Shown piece after piece: positions 16,853-25,805 of a stretch of DNA of 64,000 nucleotides. The notes below the pieces were generated by a model. It was not told the origin of the DNA, ran no database searches, and was given only the letters and a program-made list of their open reading frames with translations. Where the stretch lies: assembly GCA_964497615.1 (NCBI GenBank), contig CAZCEC010000004.1, positions 92,154-156,153 of the forward strand, written 5' to 3'. The stretch is from CAZCEC01 sp964497615 (lineage in GTDB: Bacteria > Chloroflexota > Anaerolineae > Anaerolineales > UBA6663). A program made the translations under genes and the position numbers. How positions within the stretch are numbered: the first letter of the stretch is position 1; every line of letters begins with the position of its first letter.

Positions 16853-17791
16853 TCATGCTGCCGCCCTCAGCATCCGGTACGCTTCCACTGGCCGCACTGC
16901 ATACTCCCCTGCGTCCGCCGCCACCACCACGCTCTCATAGGGCTTTAGCGTCACGGCCTCCTCGCCGCACGCCACCTCCGCCCTCCCCTCCACCACCGTC
17001 AGCGCGTGAAAGCTCTCGCCGCCCGTGTTGCTCACCCAGGGCTCCGTTGCCCCCGTGATCACTTCCAGCGAAAAGTATTCGCCACTCACCAGCGGCTGCC
17101 GGTCATCCGCCGCCAGCCGCGGCGCGGGCGTCACGTCGCCGCTCAACCGCGGATTCACGGCCATGACCGACTCCTCGAGGTGCAGGTCGCGGCCCGCGCT
17201 GGCCGGCCGGCCCCAATCGTAGATGCGGTAAGTAATATCGGACGTCTGCTGAATCTCGTACAGGAACAGACCCGGCCCCAGCGCGTGCAGCGTGCCGGCC
17301 GGGATGTACACTGTATCGCCCGCCTGGACGCTGTGATACTGCACCCAATCCATGATGCTCCCCTCGCGGATGGCCCTCGCCACCACCTCGGGCGCGGCGC
17401 CCGGCTTCACCCCCGCGATCAGCCGCGCGCCCGGCTCCACCCTCAGCAAGTGCCAGGCCTCCGTCTTGCCAAAGTGCCCCAGCCCGTGCAGCTTGCGGGC
17501 CTGTTCATCGTTGGGATGCACCTGCACCGACAGCCAATCCGCGCAGTCCAGCAGCTTGAGCAGCAGCGGGAAGCGCTTGCCCGTCCGCGCCGTCGCCGTC
17601 CGCCCCAACAGCGCTTCGCCCGCGGCCTCCGCCGCCTCCGCCAGGGTGCGTCCCGCCCACGGCCCGCCCGCGATGCGGTTGTGCTCATACACGATCCACG
17701 CCTCGCCAATCGGCGGCCCATCCGCCCTGAGTCGTCGCCCGCCCCACACGCGTTCGCGATATTCAGGAACCAATTGCAGCAGTTTCGTCAT
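16853..17791 (-). CDS. manA: Class I mannose-6-phosphate isomerase
   Basis: 312 residues from the ATG at 17791, which has GGAGG eight bases upstream. It starts with LVPEYRERVWGGRRL, contains the zinc-binding SVQVHPNDEQA near residue 100 (Gln, His, with Glu in the next loop) and TVYIPAGTLHALGPGLFLYEIQ near 190, which carries the second histidine. It interconverts mannose-6-phosphate and fructose-6-phosphate, linking mannose use or GDP-mannose synthesis to glycolysis. The frame continues upstream to 17884, overlapping the divergent DUF1801-like gene, but the strong ribosome-binding site supports the shorter start. At 312 residues it is of the short Firmicutes/Chloroflexota type. Confidence 0.9.
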   Translation of the reverse strand: MTKLLQLVPEYRERVWGGRRLRADGPPIGEAWIVYEHNRIAGGPWAGRTLAEAAEAAGEALLGRTATARTGKRFPLLLKLLDCADWLSVQVHPNDEQARKLHGLGHFGKTEAWHLLRVEPGARLIAGVKPGAAPEVVARAIREGSIMDWVQYHSVQAGDTVYIPAGTLHALGPGLFLYEIQQTSDITYRIYDWGRPASAGRDLHLEESVMAVNPRLSGDVTPAPRLAADDRQPLVSGEYFSLEVITGATEPWVSNTGGESFHALTVVEGRAEVACGEEAVTLKPYESVVVAADAGEYAVRPVEAYRMLRAAA

Positions 17792-17868
17792 CACTCGCCT
17801 CCGGTTGACGCCTCCGCCATTCTGCGCCATATTGAAATCTGACCGCGCCGCCGCGTTGGGAGGATCAC

Positions 17869-18243
17869 ATGCCCCCGCAGCCATCCGACTTCGACCTCGT
17901 CTTCGACCGCCTCAAGGCCCTGCTCGCGCCGCATGCCCGGCGCCTGGACGCAAGCGGCAGTGACGCATTATATTCGCTCGACACCCGCCACCAACTGCCC
18001 AACAAGCAGATGCTCAACTTCGCGGCCCTGCGCAAGGGCAAGGCCTACGTCAGCTTCTATCTCTTCCCGGTCTATATGTACCCCGAACTGCTCAAGGATA
18101 TCTCGCCCGCGCTCAAGAAGCGTATGCAGGGCAAATCGTGCTTCAACTTCAAGACCGTGGATGAGCCGCTCTTCAAAGAATTGAGCCGGTTGGCGAAGGC
18201 CGGCCTGGCGCGTTATCAGGCGGAAGGCTTTCTCAAGCGATAG
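17869..18243 (+). CDS. Small DUF1801-like protein
   Basis: 124 residues. GKAYVSFYLFPVYMYPELL followed by KKRMQGKSCFNFK resembles small proteins of the DUF1801/YdhG-like group (the KSCFNF block is characteristic), with two short helices at the C-terminus. Function is unknown and the family call is tentative. The stop codon TAG shares its G with the GTG start of the next gene, so they are coupled. Confidence 0.6.
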   Translation: MPPQPSDFDLVFDRLKALLAPHARRLDASGSDALYSLDTRHQLPNKQMLNFAALRKGKAYVSFYLFPVYMYPELLKDISPALKKRMQGKSCFNFKTVDEPLFKELSRLAKAGLARYQAEGFLKR

Positions 18244-19364
18244 TGCGCCCGGTGCCGCTTCCGATCGGTTTTCCCCGCATGCGCCACGAGGCCGGCGAGC
18301 GCCGCGTCTTCCTGCCGGCCTTTGTCACTCGCCTGGCCCGGCGCGGCGCGCAGATCGTCCTCGAGCATGGCTATGGCAGCGAAATCGGCCTGACCCCTGC
18401 CGACTACGCCGCCCCCGGCCTGCGCTTTGGCGGCCGCACCGAGGCCTACGCTCAGGGCTACGTCATCATCCTGCGCTGCCCGGACGACGACGCCCTGCGC
18501 CTCATGCGGCCCGGCGCCTGTCTCCTCTCTATGCTGCACTACCCCACCCGCCCCCAGCGCGTGGCCTTCCTGCGCCAGTTGGGTCTGGAAGCGATCTCGC
18601 TCGATTCGCTTAAGGACGATTCCGGCCGGCGGCTGGTGGAGAACCTGCGCGCCGTGGCCTGGAATGGCGTCGCCGCCGCGCTGTCCGCGCTCCGCCAATC
18701 CTATCCCGGCAACGGCTTTGAAGACCCGGCGCGCCCGCCGCTGCGCGTCACCCTGCTCGGCGCGGGCGCGGTCGGCGCGCACGTGGTGCAGGCCGCCATC
18801 CGCTATAGCGACGAGACCCTGCGCGCTCGCCTGGCTGCCGCAGGCGTGCCCGGCCTGCGCGTCACCGTGGTGGACTACGACTTCACCCGCCACGAGCGCT
18901 ACCTGCGCCCCCTGCTGGCCGAGACCGACCTGCTCGTGGACGCCACCCAGCGCCCCGACCCGGCCCGCCCGGTCGTGCCCAATGCCTGGCTGGCCGATCT
19001 GCCCGCTCACACGGTCCTGCTCGACCTTTCGGTGGACCCCTACGACTGCGCCGCTGATCCGCCGGCCACCAAGGGGCTGGAGGGCGTCCCCCAAGGCAAT
19101 CTCGACCAGTATATCTTTGCCCCGGACGATCCGGCCTGGGACCGGCTGCCCGCCTGCATAGATACGCGCCAGCGCCGGTGGGCGGCCTCGTGCTATTCCT
19201 GGCCGGGCGTCCACCCGCGCCAGTGTATGCAGCTATACGGCCAGCAGCTTCAGCCCGTGCTGCGCACCCTGCTGGAAGTTGGCGGCGCGGCTCAGGTCAA
19301 CCCGGACGGCCGCTTCTTCGAGCGCGCCATCGGGCGCGCCCTGCTGTCGCGCCAGCCGGCCTAA
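18243..19364 (+). CDS. Alanine-dehydrogenase/transhydrogenase-family NAD(P) dehydrogenase, copy 1
   Basis: 373 residues, GTG start overlapping the previous stop by one base. The N-terminal domain (GFPRMRHEAGERRVFLPAFV, residues about 6-25) fits the AlaDh/PNT N-terminal family, where K-E-x-x-x-E-x-R-V is usual. A Rossmann motif LLGAGAVGAHV near residue 175 binds the dinucleotide. LLVDATQRPDPARPVVPNAWL, LLDLSVDPYD and GVPQGNLDQYIF near 230-290 are shared with the next gene. The substrate is uncertain: alanine/pyruvate or a saccharopine-like reaction are both possible. It is paired with a tandem homologue of about 45 percent identity by eye. Confidence 0.7.
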   Translation: MRPVPLPIGFPRMRHEAGERRVFLPAFVTRLARRGAQIVLEHGYGSEIGLTPADYAAPGLRFGGRTEAYAQGYVIILRCPDDDALRLMRPGACLLSMLHYPTRPQRVAFLRQLGLEAISLDSLKDDSGRRLVENLRAVAWNGVAAALSALRQSYPGNGFEDPARPPLRVTLLGAGAVGAHVVQAAIRYSDETLRARLAAAGVPGLRVTVVDYDFTRHERYLRPLLAETDLLVDATQRPDPARPVVPNAWLADLPAHTVLLDLSVDPYDCAADPPATKGLEGVPQGNLDQYIFAPDDPAWDRLPACIDTRQRRWAASCYSWPGVHPRQCMQLYGQQLQPVLRTLLEVGGAAQVNPDGRFFERAIGRALLSRQPA

Positions 19365-19373
19365 GGAGGCCAG

Positions 19374-20553
19374 ATGCCCCTTCCCCAGACCATCGGTTTC
19401 CCGCGCATGATGAAGGAGCCGGGCGAGAAGCGCGTGTTCCTGCCCGAGTTCATCCAGTCTCTGGCCCGCGCCGGCCTGACGGTCTACATCGAAGAGGGTT
19501 ACGGCTCGCGCTCCGGCTTCACGTTTAACGACTACCACCAGGGCGAAGAGGCGATCCGGCAGGCGGAGCGCGAGAAGGTCTTTCAGCAGGACCTGGTGTT
19601 GGTGCTGCGTTCCCCCCTGCGCGAGGAGTATGGCCTGCTGCGGCCCGGCGCCTGCCTCATCTCCATGCTCCACTTCCCCACCCGGCCCTTGCGCGTGGAG
19701 CGCCTGCGCCAACTGGGCCTCAACGCCATCTCGCTCGACAGCATCGCCAACGACATCAGTCTGCGTCTGGTGGAGAACATGCACGCCGTCGCCTGGAACG
19801 GGTTGGAGGCCGCCTTCGACGTGCTGGAGCGCGCCTGGCCCGGCCTGCACCCGCCGCACGGCGGCCCCACGCGCGTGCTCATCCTCGNNNNNNNNNNNNN
19901 NNNNNNNNNNNNNNNNNNNNNNNNNNNNNNNNNNNNNNNNNNACGCCGTCGAGGCCGCCACCAAGCTCGGCAACGTCGAGCGCTACCAGGAGCATCTCCG
20001 CGCGGGCGGCCCCGGCAGCCTCGCCCTCACCGCCGGGCGCGCCCTCACCCGCCAGCCCGAGCGCCTGCGCGAGCTATTCAGCCAGGCCGATATCCTGGTG
20101 GATGCCACCCAGCGCCGCGACACCTCTCGGCCTGTCGTCCCCAATGCCTGGCTCGATTGGCTGCCCGACCACGCCGTCGTCACCGACCTGGCTGTGGACC
20201 CCTACACGTTGGACACGAACCCGCCGGTGGTGCGCGGCGTCGAGGGCATCCCGCAGGGGAGTCTCGATCAATATGTCTTCAGCGCCGGCGACCCCAATTG
20301 GGACAAGACCGTGCCGCCCTCGGTGCCCTCGGCCAGCCGCCGCACCGTCGTCTCCTGCTACTCGTGGCCCGGCATCCACCCCGAGGCCTGCATGCGCCAC
20401 TACGCCCAGCAACTCGAACCCCTGCTGGAACCCCTGCTCGCCAAAGGCTATGCCGCCCTCTCGCCCAATGGCGGCTACTTCGAGCGCGCCCTCTACCGCG
20501 GCACGCTTACGGCCTGGCTCAAGTCCGGCGAGTACACCGCCCGCCCGCGCTGA
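19374..20553 (+). CDS. Alanine-dehydrogenase/transhydrogenase-family protein, copy 2, interrupted by assembly gap
   Basis: A strong AGGAGG precedes the ATG at 19374. Residues before the gap (IGFPRMMKEPGEKRVFLPEF to RVLIL) match copy 1 up to the strand just before its Rossmann glycines. The gap hides the G-x-G-x-x-G loop. After the gap the homologous sequence resumes (ADILVDATQRRDTSRPVVPN, VEGIPQGSLDQYVF) but in a different frame relative to the placed Ns, ending at 20553. The gene is therefore probably intact in the organism and only looks frameshifted because 55 Ns were written; a length divisible by three is expected. The tandem arrangement suggests duplication and possibly a hetero-oligomer. 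Confidence 0.75.
19888..19942. other. Assembly gap of 55 Ns
   Basis: A run of 55 undetermined bases falls inside the second dehydrogenase gene. Its length is not a multiple of three while the frames on either side need one, so the number of Ns is an estimate. Confidence 0.99.
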
Positions 20554-20563
20554 TCCGGGCGGC

Positions 20564-21769
20564 CTAATCTACCAGCGCGGCCAGCCGGGCCGCCTCAGCC
20601 TCCCAGCCCTTCAGCACCTGCATGTGCGCCTCGCGCTTGGCCGCATCCTTTTCCCACCCGGCCAGCACCTCCTGCATGTGCTTGTAGTACAGCGCCAGTT
20701 GCCGCACCGGCGTCCCCCGCCGCTGGCCATGACCGTTGTCGGCACCCAGGTCCTGCTCCAACTGCGCCAGCACCCGCAGCCAGTCGTCCGCAGTTTGTCC
20801 CGCGAAGCGTTTGAAGTCCCGCGTCACCCACTGCCGCTCGAACAGCGGCCGCTCGGCCCACCCCGCCGACTGCTCGGCCAGAGTCTGCCGCACCGCGTGC
20901 GCCAATCCCTGCGCCTCCGCCCGCTGTTCGTCGCTCAGCCCCGCCGCCTCGGCGCTCGCCTTGCCTTCCTCGATCCCGGCCGCATTAAGCGCCTGCCGCG
21001 ACCCGATCTCCGCGCCCCGGAACTGCTGGGCCAGCGCCACCGCCGCCGCAAACCCCGCCCCGGCCGCCTCGGCCGAGATTTCGTGTTCCTTGCTCATTGC
21101 GCGGAACTCGTCTACGGTCTTGCCATACAAACTTGCCACCACGGGCACCGCCGCCTCGAACCCCGGCGTCATCACCAGCCCTGGCCCAATCGTAAAGGCG
21201 ATCACCCCGGTCCCCTCCAGCTCCATGTCCAGGGTCCGCGCCAGGTCCACCTGCGCGGTCTTGAGCACCTCGTACGCCCCCATATAGGCCCCGCCCGCCG
21301 AGGCCACCGCCACGAAGACGCCCTTGTTCCGCTGGAGCATGCCGGGCAAGAATGCCCGCGCCAGCAGCACCGGCCCGCGCAGGTTCACGCGGTAGCTCTT
21401 GTCCCAGGCCTCAACCGGCACGTCGTGGACCGCCCCCATCGGCGTCACCGTCGCGTTGTTCAGCACGATGTCCACCTGGCCCATCAGCCGCTCTGCCTCC
21501 CGCTTCAGCCGCGCCACGCTGCGCTCGTCGCCCGCGTCCGTCTGGACGAAGTGCGCCCTCCCTGGCCCAAACTCATCGGCCAGTTGCGCTTCGGCCCGCT
21601 TCCCGGTGTCCCGGTCAATCTCCGCCACGATCACCTTCGCCCCCAGCCAGATCAGCGCCCGCGCCGCTTCCAGCCCAATGCCGCGCCCCGCGCCCGTCAC
21701 CACCGCGCCCTGGCCCGCCAGATGTTCTCGCGTCAGGCTGCCCGTGCCGATCAAGGGTATGCTTGTCAT
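20564..21769 (-). CDS. Short-chain dehydrogenase/reductase with a 150-residue helical C-terminal extension
   Basis: 401 residues; GGAG eight bases before the ATG at 21769. The SDR core (about 20-250) has TGAGRGIG (25-32), VLNNATV and AYEVLKTA, the last holding the catalytic Tyr-x-x-x-Lys. The C-terminal 150 residues are helical, rich in Ala, Glu and Gln, and contain a Trp-rich region (DDWLRVLAQLEQDLG); this is far beyond the usual 250-280 residues of classical SDRs. The extension may mediate oligomerisation or bind a partner. The convergent end lies 10 bases from the dehydrogenase gene. Confidence 0.85.
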   Translation of the reverse strand: MTSIPLIGTGSLTREHLAGQGAVVTGAGRGIGLEAARALIWLGAKVIVAEIDRDTGKRAEAQLADEFGPGRAHFVQTDAGDERSVARLKREAERLMGQVDIVLNNATVTPMGAVHDVPVEAWDKSYRVNLRGPVLLARAFLPGMLQRNKGVFVAVASAGGAYMGAYEVLKTAQVDLARTLDMELEGTGVIAFTIGPGLVMTPGFEAAVPVVASLYGKTVDEFRAMSKEHEISAEAAGAGFAAAVALAQQFRGAEIGSRQALNAAGIEEGKASAEAAGLSDEQRAEAQGLAHAVRQTLAEQSAGWAERPLFERQWVTRDFKRFAGQTADDWLRVLAQLEQDLGADNGHGQRRGTPVRQLALYYKHMQEVLAGWEKDAAKREAHMQVLKGWEAEAARLAALVD

Positions 21770-21860
21770 CGCCGTCGCTCCTTGCCGCAGGCCCGCGCCC
21801 AAATACCTCCGCCTGCTATGTCTCTATACGCTCCCGTGCGGCTCTGGGATGCGTCTCGGC

Positions 21861-21866
21861 TATACT
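21861..21866 (+). promoter_or_regulatory. -10 box TATACT upstream of the D-threonine-aldolase-like gene
   Basis: TATACT lies 30 bases before the ATG at 21897; a GGGGAGG ribosome-binding site sits six bases before the ATG. The promoter is divergent from the SDR gene. Confidence 0.45.
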
Positions 21867-21896
21867 TGCCTCACACACTCACTGGGGAGGAATTGG

Positions 21897-22949
21897 ATGC
21901 GAATCGACGAGATTGACACTCCGGCCTTTGTCGTTGACCTCGATGTGATGGAGGCCAACTTGCACGACGCCCAGCGCTACCTCGACCAGCACGGCCTCGC
22001 CGCCCGCCCGCACATCAAAACCCACAAGATCCCCGCCATCGCCCAGATGCAGATGGCCGCCGGGGCCGTGGGCCTCACCTGCCAGAAGATCGGCGAAGTT
22101 GAGGTCATGGCCGCCGCCGGCCTGCGCGACCTCTTCCTGCCCTACAACATCGTTGGCGCCGCCAAACTGGAGCGCCTAGTCGCCCTAGCGCGCCGGATTA
22201 CCCTCAGCGTCACCACCGACTCCGAGACCGTCGCCCGCGGCCTGTCGGCGGCCTTCCATGCCGCCGGGTTGGAATTGCCCGTCCTGGTGGAATGTGACAC
22301 GGGCGGGGCCCGCTGCGGGGCGCCCACCCCCCAGGCCGCCGCCGACTTGGCCCAGGCCATCGCCCGCCTGCCCGGCCTGCGCTTCGCCGGCCTGATGACC
22401 TACCCCAACAGCCCCGCCTTCGACCCCTTCATGGCCGCCGCCCGTGAGCGCCTGGCCGCCGTGGGCCTCCAGCCCGAGCGCGTCAGCGGCGGCGGCACGC
22501 CCACCCTCTACTCAGCCCACACCTACCGCGAGGTGACGGAGTATCGCGCCGGTGAATACATCTACGGCGACCGCAGCCACCTCCTCGCCGGCCGCATGCC
22601 CCTCGACCGCATCGCCGCCCGCATCCTCACCACCGTCGTCAGCCGCCCCGTGCCCGAGCGCGCTATCCTCGACGCCGGCAGCAAGACCCTCAGCGGCACC
22701 CTGCGGCGCGGTCTGGAGGGCCACGGCTATATCGTCGAATATCCGGACGCCGCGATCTACGACCTGACCGAAGAGCACGGCCACGTGGACCTGGCCGCCA
22801 GCGCCCGCCGCCCTGAGATCGGTGAGCGCGTCAGCGTCATCCCCAACCACATCTGCCTCGTCTCGAACCTCTTCACCCACGTCCACGGCGTGCGCGGCGG
22901 CGTGGTTGAGGTGGTCTGGCCCGTTGCCGCAAGAGGTCTTCTTCAATAA
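21897..22949 (+). CDS. D-threonine aldolase/D-serine dehydratase-like PLP enzyme
   Basis: 350 residues. The N-terminal alanine-racemase-type barrel starts IDTPAFVVDLDVMEANL and carries the PLP lysine K41 in RPHIKTHK. Near residue 318 the PNHICLVSN motif provides the His-x-Cys metal ligands typical of the D-threonine aldolase and D-serine dehydratase family. The enzyme would cleave or dehydrate a D-hydroxyamino acid using PLP and a divalent metal. GGGGAGG lies six bases before the ATG. A perfect 18-bp hairpin ends the transcript. Confidence 0.85.
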   Translation: MRIDEIDTPAFVVDLDVMEANLHDAQRYLDQHGLAARPHIKTHKIPAIAQMQMAAGAVGLTCQKIGEVEVMAAAGLRDLFLPYNIVGAAKLERLVALARRITLSVTTDSETVARGLSAAFHAAGLELPVLVECDTGGARCGAPTPQAAADLAQAIARLPGLRFAGLMTYPNSPAFDPFMAAARERLAAVGLQPERVSGGGTPTLYSAHTYREVTEYRAGEYIYGDRSHLLAGRMPLDRIAARILTTVVSRPVPERAILDAGSKTLSGTLRRGLEGHGYIVEYPDAAIYDLTEEHGHVDLAASARRPEIGERVSVIPNHICLVSNLFTHVHGVRGGVVEVVWPVAARGLLQ

Positions 22950-22954
22950 CAAAT

Positions 22955-22999
22955 CGGGCCGGGCGGGAGTGCGTCAAAGGTGCACTCCCGCCCGGCCCG
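22955..22999. terminator. Bidirectional terminator, perfect 18-bp inverted repeat
   Basis: CGGGCCGGGCGGGAGTGC (22955-22972) and its exact reverse complement (22982-22999) flank a nine-base loop. It lies between convergent genes ending at 22949 and 23025 and so can serve both strands. Confidence 0.85.
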
Positions 23000-23024
23000 C
23001 TTGCATCACTTCAGCCGCGCAGGC

Positions 23025-23996
23025 TTAGGGCATCGGTGTCCCGCGCCCCGCCACAAACAGCGCGTACCACTCCTCGCGGCTCAAGGTCACGTCATTCGCC
23101 CTGACGCTCGCCCGCAGCCGCTCCACATTCGTCGTCCCAATGATGGGCTGGATGCCCGCCGGGTGCCGTAACAGCCACGCCAGCGCAATTGCCTCCCGCG
23201 TGGTGTGGTGCGCCGCCGCCAGGTCGGCCACCGCCTTCGCTGCCCCGCGTACACGCTTATCGGCGCTACGCGGCGGGTTGATCAGTTGCCCCGTCGCCAC
23301 CGGCCCCCACGCCTGCACCGTGATGTCGTGCAACCGGCAATAGTCCAGCGTGCCCGCCGCCGCGTGGTGCGGCCCCGCCCCCTGGTTCACCGTCACCCCG
23401 TCGTTGATCAGCGGCGTGTGCAGGATGTTCAGTTCCAGTTGATTCACCACCAACGGCTGCTTCACCCAGCGCCGCAGCAGCTCGACCTGCGCCCAGTTGT
23501 GGTTGCTCACCCCAAAGTGCCGCACCTTACCCGCCGCGTGCAGCGCATCGAACGCCCGCGCCACCTCCTCCGGCTCCACCAGCGCGTCCGGCCGGTGCAG
23601 CAGCAAGATGTCAATGTAGTCGCTCTGCAAGCGCCGCAGGCTGCCCTCCACCGCCCGCAGGATGTGGTCGTGGCTGAAGTCGTAGCGCCCCGGTGCGCCC
23701 GGCGGGTCGTCCTGAAAGCGGATCCCGCACTTGGTCTGCACCACGATCTGCTCGCGCAGTCCCGGCCGTGAATTTAGTAGTTCCCCAAACACCGCCTCCG
23801 ACTTGCCCCGCGTGTAGATGTCGGCATGGTCGAAGAAGTTGATGCCCGCCTCCAGCGCCGCGTCAATCAGCCACGCCGCCCGCGCCTTCGCCTCGGCGGA
23901 GACCGCCGTGTCATCCCACCCCCCGCCCATCTTCATGCACCCATAGGCCAGGCGCGATACCACCAACTCAGTCTGTGCCAAACGAAACGTCCGCAT
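23025..23996 (-). CDS. Aldo/keto reductase
   Basis: 323 residues from the ATG at 23996, which has GGGAG just upstream. The catalytic tetrad is visible: Asp56 and Tyr61 in FDHADIYTRGKSE, Lys89 in VVQTKC, and His in LLLHRPD near 133. The C-terminal NADP-binding segment IIGTTNVERLRAS is also typical. It reduces aldehydes or ketones with NADPH; closest in appearance to the oxidoreductase group of YdhF/Tas-like enzymes. The physiological substrate is not predictable. Confidence 0.9.
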   Translation of the reverse strand: MRTFRLAQTELVVSRLAYGCMKMGGGWDDTAVSAEAKARAAWLIDAALEAGINFFDHADIYTRGKSEAVFGELLNSRPGLREQIVVQTKCGIRFQDDPPGAPGRYDFSHDHILRAVEGSLRRLQSDYIDILLLHRPDALVEPEEVARAFDALHAAGKVRHFGVSNHNWAQVELLRRWVKQPLVVNQLELNILHTPLINDGVTVNQGAGPHHAAAGTLDYCRLHDITVQAWGPVATGQLINPPRSADKRVRGAAKAVADLAAAHHTTREAIALAWLLRHPAGIQPIIGTTNVERLRASVRANDVTLSREEWYALFVAGRGTPMP

Positions 23997-24093
23997 CTCC
24001 ACTCCCGATCACGCACATGCCCACACGCCCGCACCCCCACACCCCTACACTCCCTATACCGCCTACACACGTTCCATCTTCACACCTGCCGCC

Positions 24094-25071
24094 TCACATC
24101 CCCGCCCTCACCAGCACCCACACCCCCGCCGCGCCCAGCGCTGCCGTCGCCGGCAGCGTCAGCACCCACGCCCACAGGATATCGGTCGCCACCCGCCAGC
24201 GCACCTTATTCACCCGGTCCGCCGCGCCGGCGCCCAGGATGCTGGTGCTCACCACCTGCGTGGTGCTCACTGGCCCGCCCAGCGCCGCCGCCCCAAAGAT
24301 CACGCTCGCCGCCGCCAACTGCGCCGCCAGCCCATGCACCGGCCGGATGCGGTAGAACTTAGCGCCCAGCGTCCGGATCAGCCGCCAGCCGGTGGTGAGG
24401 ATGCCCAGCGCCACCGCCCCCACCGACAGCCCCACCACCCACACCGGGATGGCAAAGGGCTGCCCCGTCGCTGCCGCCACCCCCAGCGCCAGCAGCCCAA
24501 TGGTCTTCTGCGCGTCATTGGCCCCCCAACTCAGCGCCAGCCCGCCCGCCGTGAGCACCTGCCCGAATCGGAACCACACGTTTACGCGCGGCGTGGCCCA
24601 CTGCGCCAGCCAGTAAATCAGCCCCGTCACCACCCAGCCGATGGCCAGCCCGGCCGCCGGCGAGATGAACAGCGCTATCAACACCTTCACCAACCCGCCC
24701 ACGTTCACCGCCCCCAGCCCGGCCCCCATCCACGCCGCGCCCACCAGCCCGCCCACCAGCCCATGCGACAGGCTCGACGGCAGCCCCCAGCGCCACGTCA
24801 GCCAGCGCCAGATCAAGGCGCTCAGCGTGGCCGCCAGCACCACCGCCGGCGAAGCGTGCGCCGGGTCAATCACCCCCTCGCCAAACGCCCGCGCCACCGC
24901 CAATCCAAAGATGAACGGCGCCGCCGACGCGGCCGCCGCGGTGAGCAGCAGCGAGCGCCGTGGCGACAGCGCCCGCGCCGAGATGACCGGCGCCACCACA
25001 TTGGCGCTGTCGGTTACCCCGCCCAGGTAGGCCAGCAGCAGAATTGCGATGATGAGCAGTGCAAGCGTCAA
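24094..25071 (-). CDS. PiT-family inorganic phosphate transporter
   Basis: 325 residues with about nine membrane helices. The second family signature is intact (SWGANDAQKTIG near 180), while the first, normally G-A-N-D-x-A-N, reads GGVTDSANVVA, so the Asn-Asp pair is changed to Thr-Asp. LGGPVSTTQVVSTSILG near 270 is also characteristic. It imports phosphate by cation symport. The start codon is TTG with AAGGAA six bases upstream. It is divergent from a DUF47 gene, the usual partner of PiT transporters. Confidence 0.85.
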   Translation of the reverse strand: MTLALLIIAILLLAYLGGVTDSANVVAPVISARALSPRRSLLLTAAAASAAPFIFGLAVARAFGEGVIDPAHASPAVVLAATLSALIWRWLTWRWGLPSSLSHGLVGGLVGAAWMGAGLGAVNVGGLVKVLIALFISPAAGLAIGWVVTGLIYWLAQWATPRVNVWFRFGQVLTAGGLALSWGANDAQKTIGLLALGVAAATGQPFAIPVWVVGLSVGAVALGILTTGWRLIRTLGAKFYRIRPVHGLAAQLAAASVIFGAAALGGPVSTTQVVSTSILGAGAADRVNKVRWRVATDILWAWVLTLPATAALGAAGVWVLVRAGM

Positions 25072-25098
25072 TACAGTTTCCTTGTGCGATGGAATGAT

Positions 25099-25109
25099 CT
25101 ATAGTATAG
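25099..25109. promoter_or_regulatory. Palindromic divergent -10 region CTATAGTATAG
   Basis: An 11-base palindrome gives TATAGT on the plus strand and TATACT on the minus strand between the divergent DUF47 and PiT genes. The two promoters would overlap and compete. No PHO-box-like repeat is evident. Confidence 0.45.
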
Positions 25110-25169
25110 CTGTATGCGCAACTTGAATCGGATTGGCGCTGCACCATGAACGGCAACAGGAAACGCGAT

Positions 25170-25802
25170 ATGTTTTGGAAACGCCTCTTTCGCCGCCGCC
25201 AGCGGCCGGACCGGTTTCTTAAATTGATTTGCGATCAGGCGGGATATGCCCAGGCCGGTCTGGAGGCGCTGCAGGCCTACGTCAAGGCCCCCAGCGATGC
25301 CTCGGCCGCCACCGTGCGCCAGGTGGAGAAGGAAGCCGACGAGGTGCGCCGCATCCTGATCGACGAGCTCAACAAGTCCTTCGTCACCCCCATCGACCGC
25401 GAGGACCTGTTTGCCCTCTCGCGCGCCATTGACGATGTGCTGGACTACGCCGACACCACCGTCGAAGAAATGGTGACCCTGGGCGTAGCCCCCAACCAGT
25501 ATCTCACCCGCATGGTGTCATTGCTGCGTGATGCCGCCGAGGAAATCAACCGCGGGGTCCAGCGCCTGGAAGACCGGCCCAACGTCGCCAACGACCACGC
25601 CGTCCGCGCCAAGGCCCTGGAGAACCGCGTCGAAGGCGTCTACCGCGAGGCCGTCGGCGCGCTTTTCAATGGCCCGCGCGACCTCGACCACGTCGTTGAC
25701 ATGCTCAAGCTGCGCGAGATTTACCGGCACCTCTCCAACGCCGCCGATCGCGGCGACGAAGCCGCCAACATCATCGGCGACATCGTCGTCAAGCAAATGT
25801 AG
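25170..25802 (+). CDS. DUF47/PhoU-like phosphate transport accessory protein
   Basis: 210 residues from the ATG at 25170, chosen because AGGAA lies eight bases before it; an ATG at 25146 without such a site is the alternative. The protein is all-helical. TPIDREDLFALSRAIDDVLDYAD near residue 75 is the hallmark of DUF47, with acidic E/D-x-x-x-D motifs that bind metals in PhoU relatives. It probably controls the PiT transporter encoded divergently. The charged N-terminus (FWKRLFRRRQRPDRF) is common in the family. Confidence 0.85.
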   Translation: MFWKRLFRRRQRPDRFLKLICDQAGYAQAGLEALQAYVKAPSDASAATVRQVEKEADEVRRILIDELNKSFVTPIDREDLFALSRAIDDVLDYADTTVEEMVTLGVAPNQYLTRMVSLLRDAAEEINRGVQRLEDRPNVANDHAVRAKALENRVEGVYREAVGALFNGPRDLDHVVDMLKLREIYRHLSNAADRGDEAANIIGDIVVKQM

Positions 25803-25805
25803 CGC

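Noticed and set aside
19374..20567. Continuous frame across the N gap
   Set aside because: After the gap this frame gives Arg/Pro/Ala-rich nonsense, while the frame ending at 20553 is homologous to the upstream paralogue.
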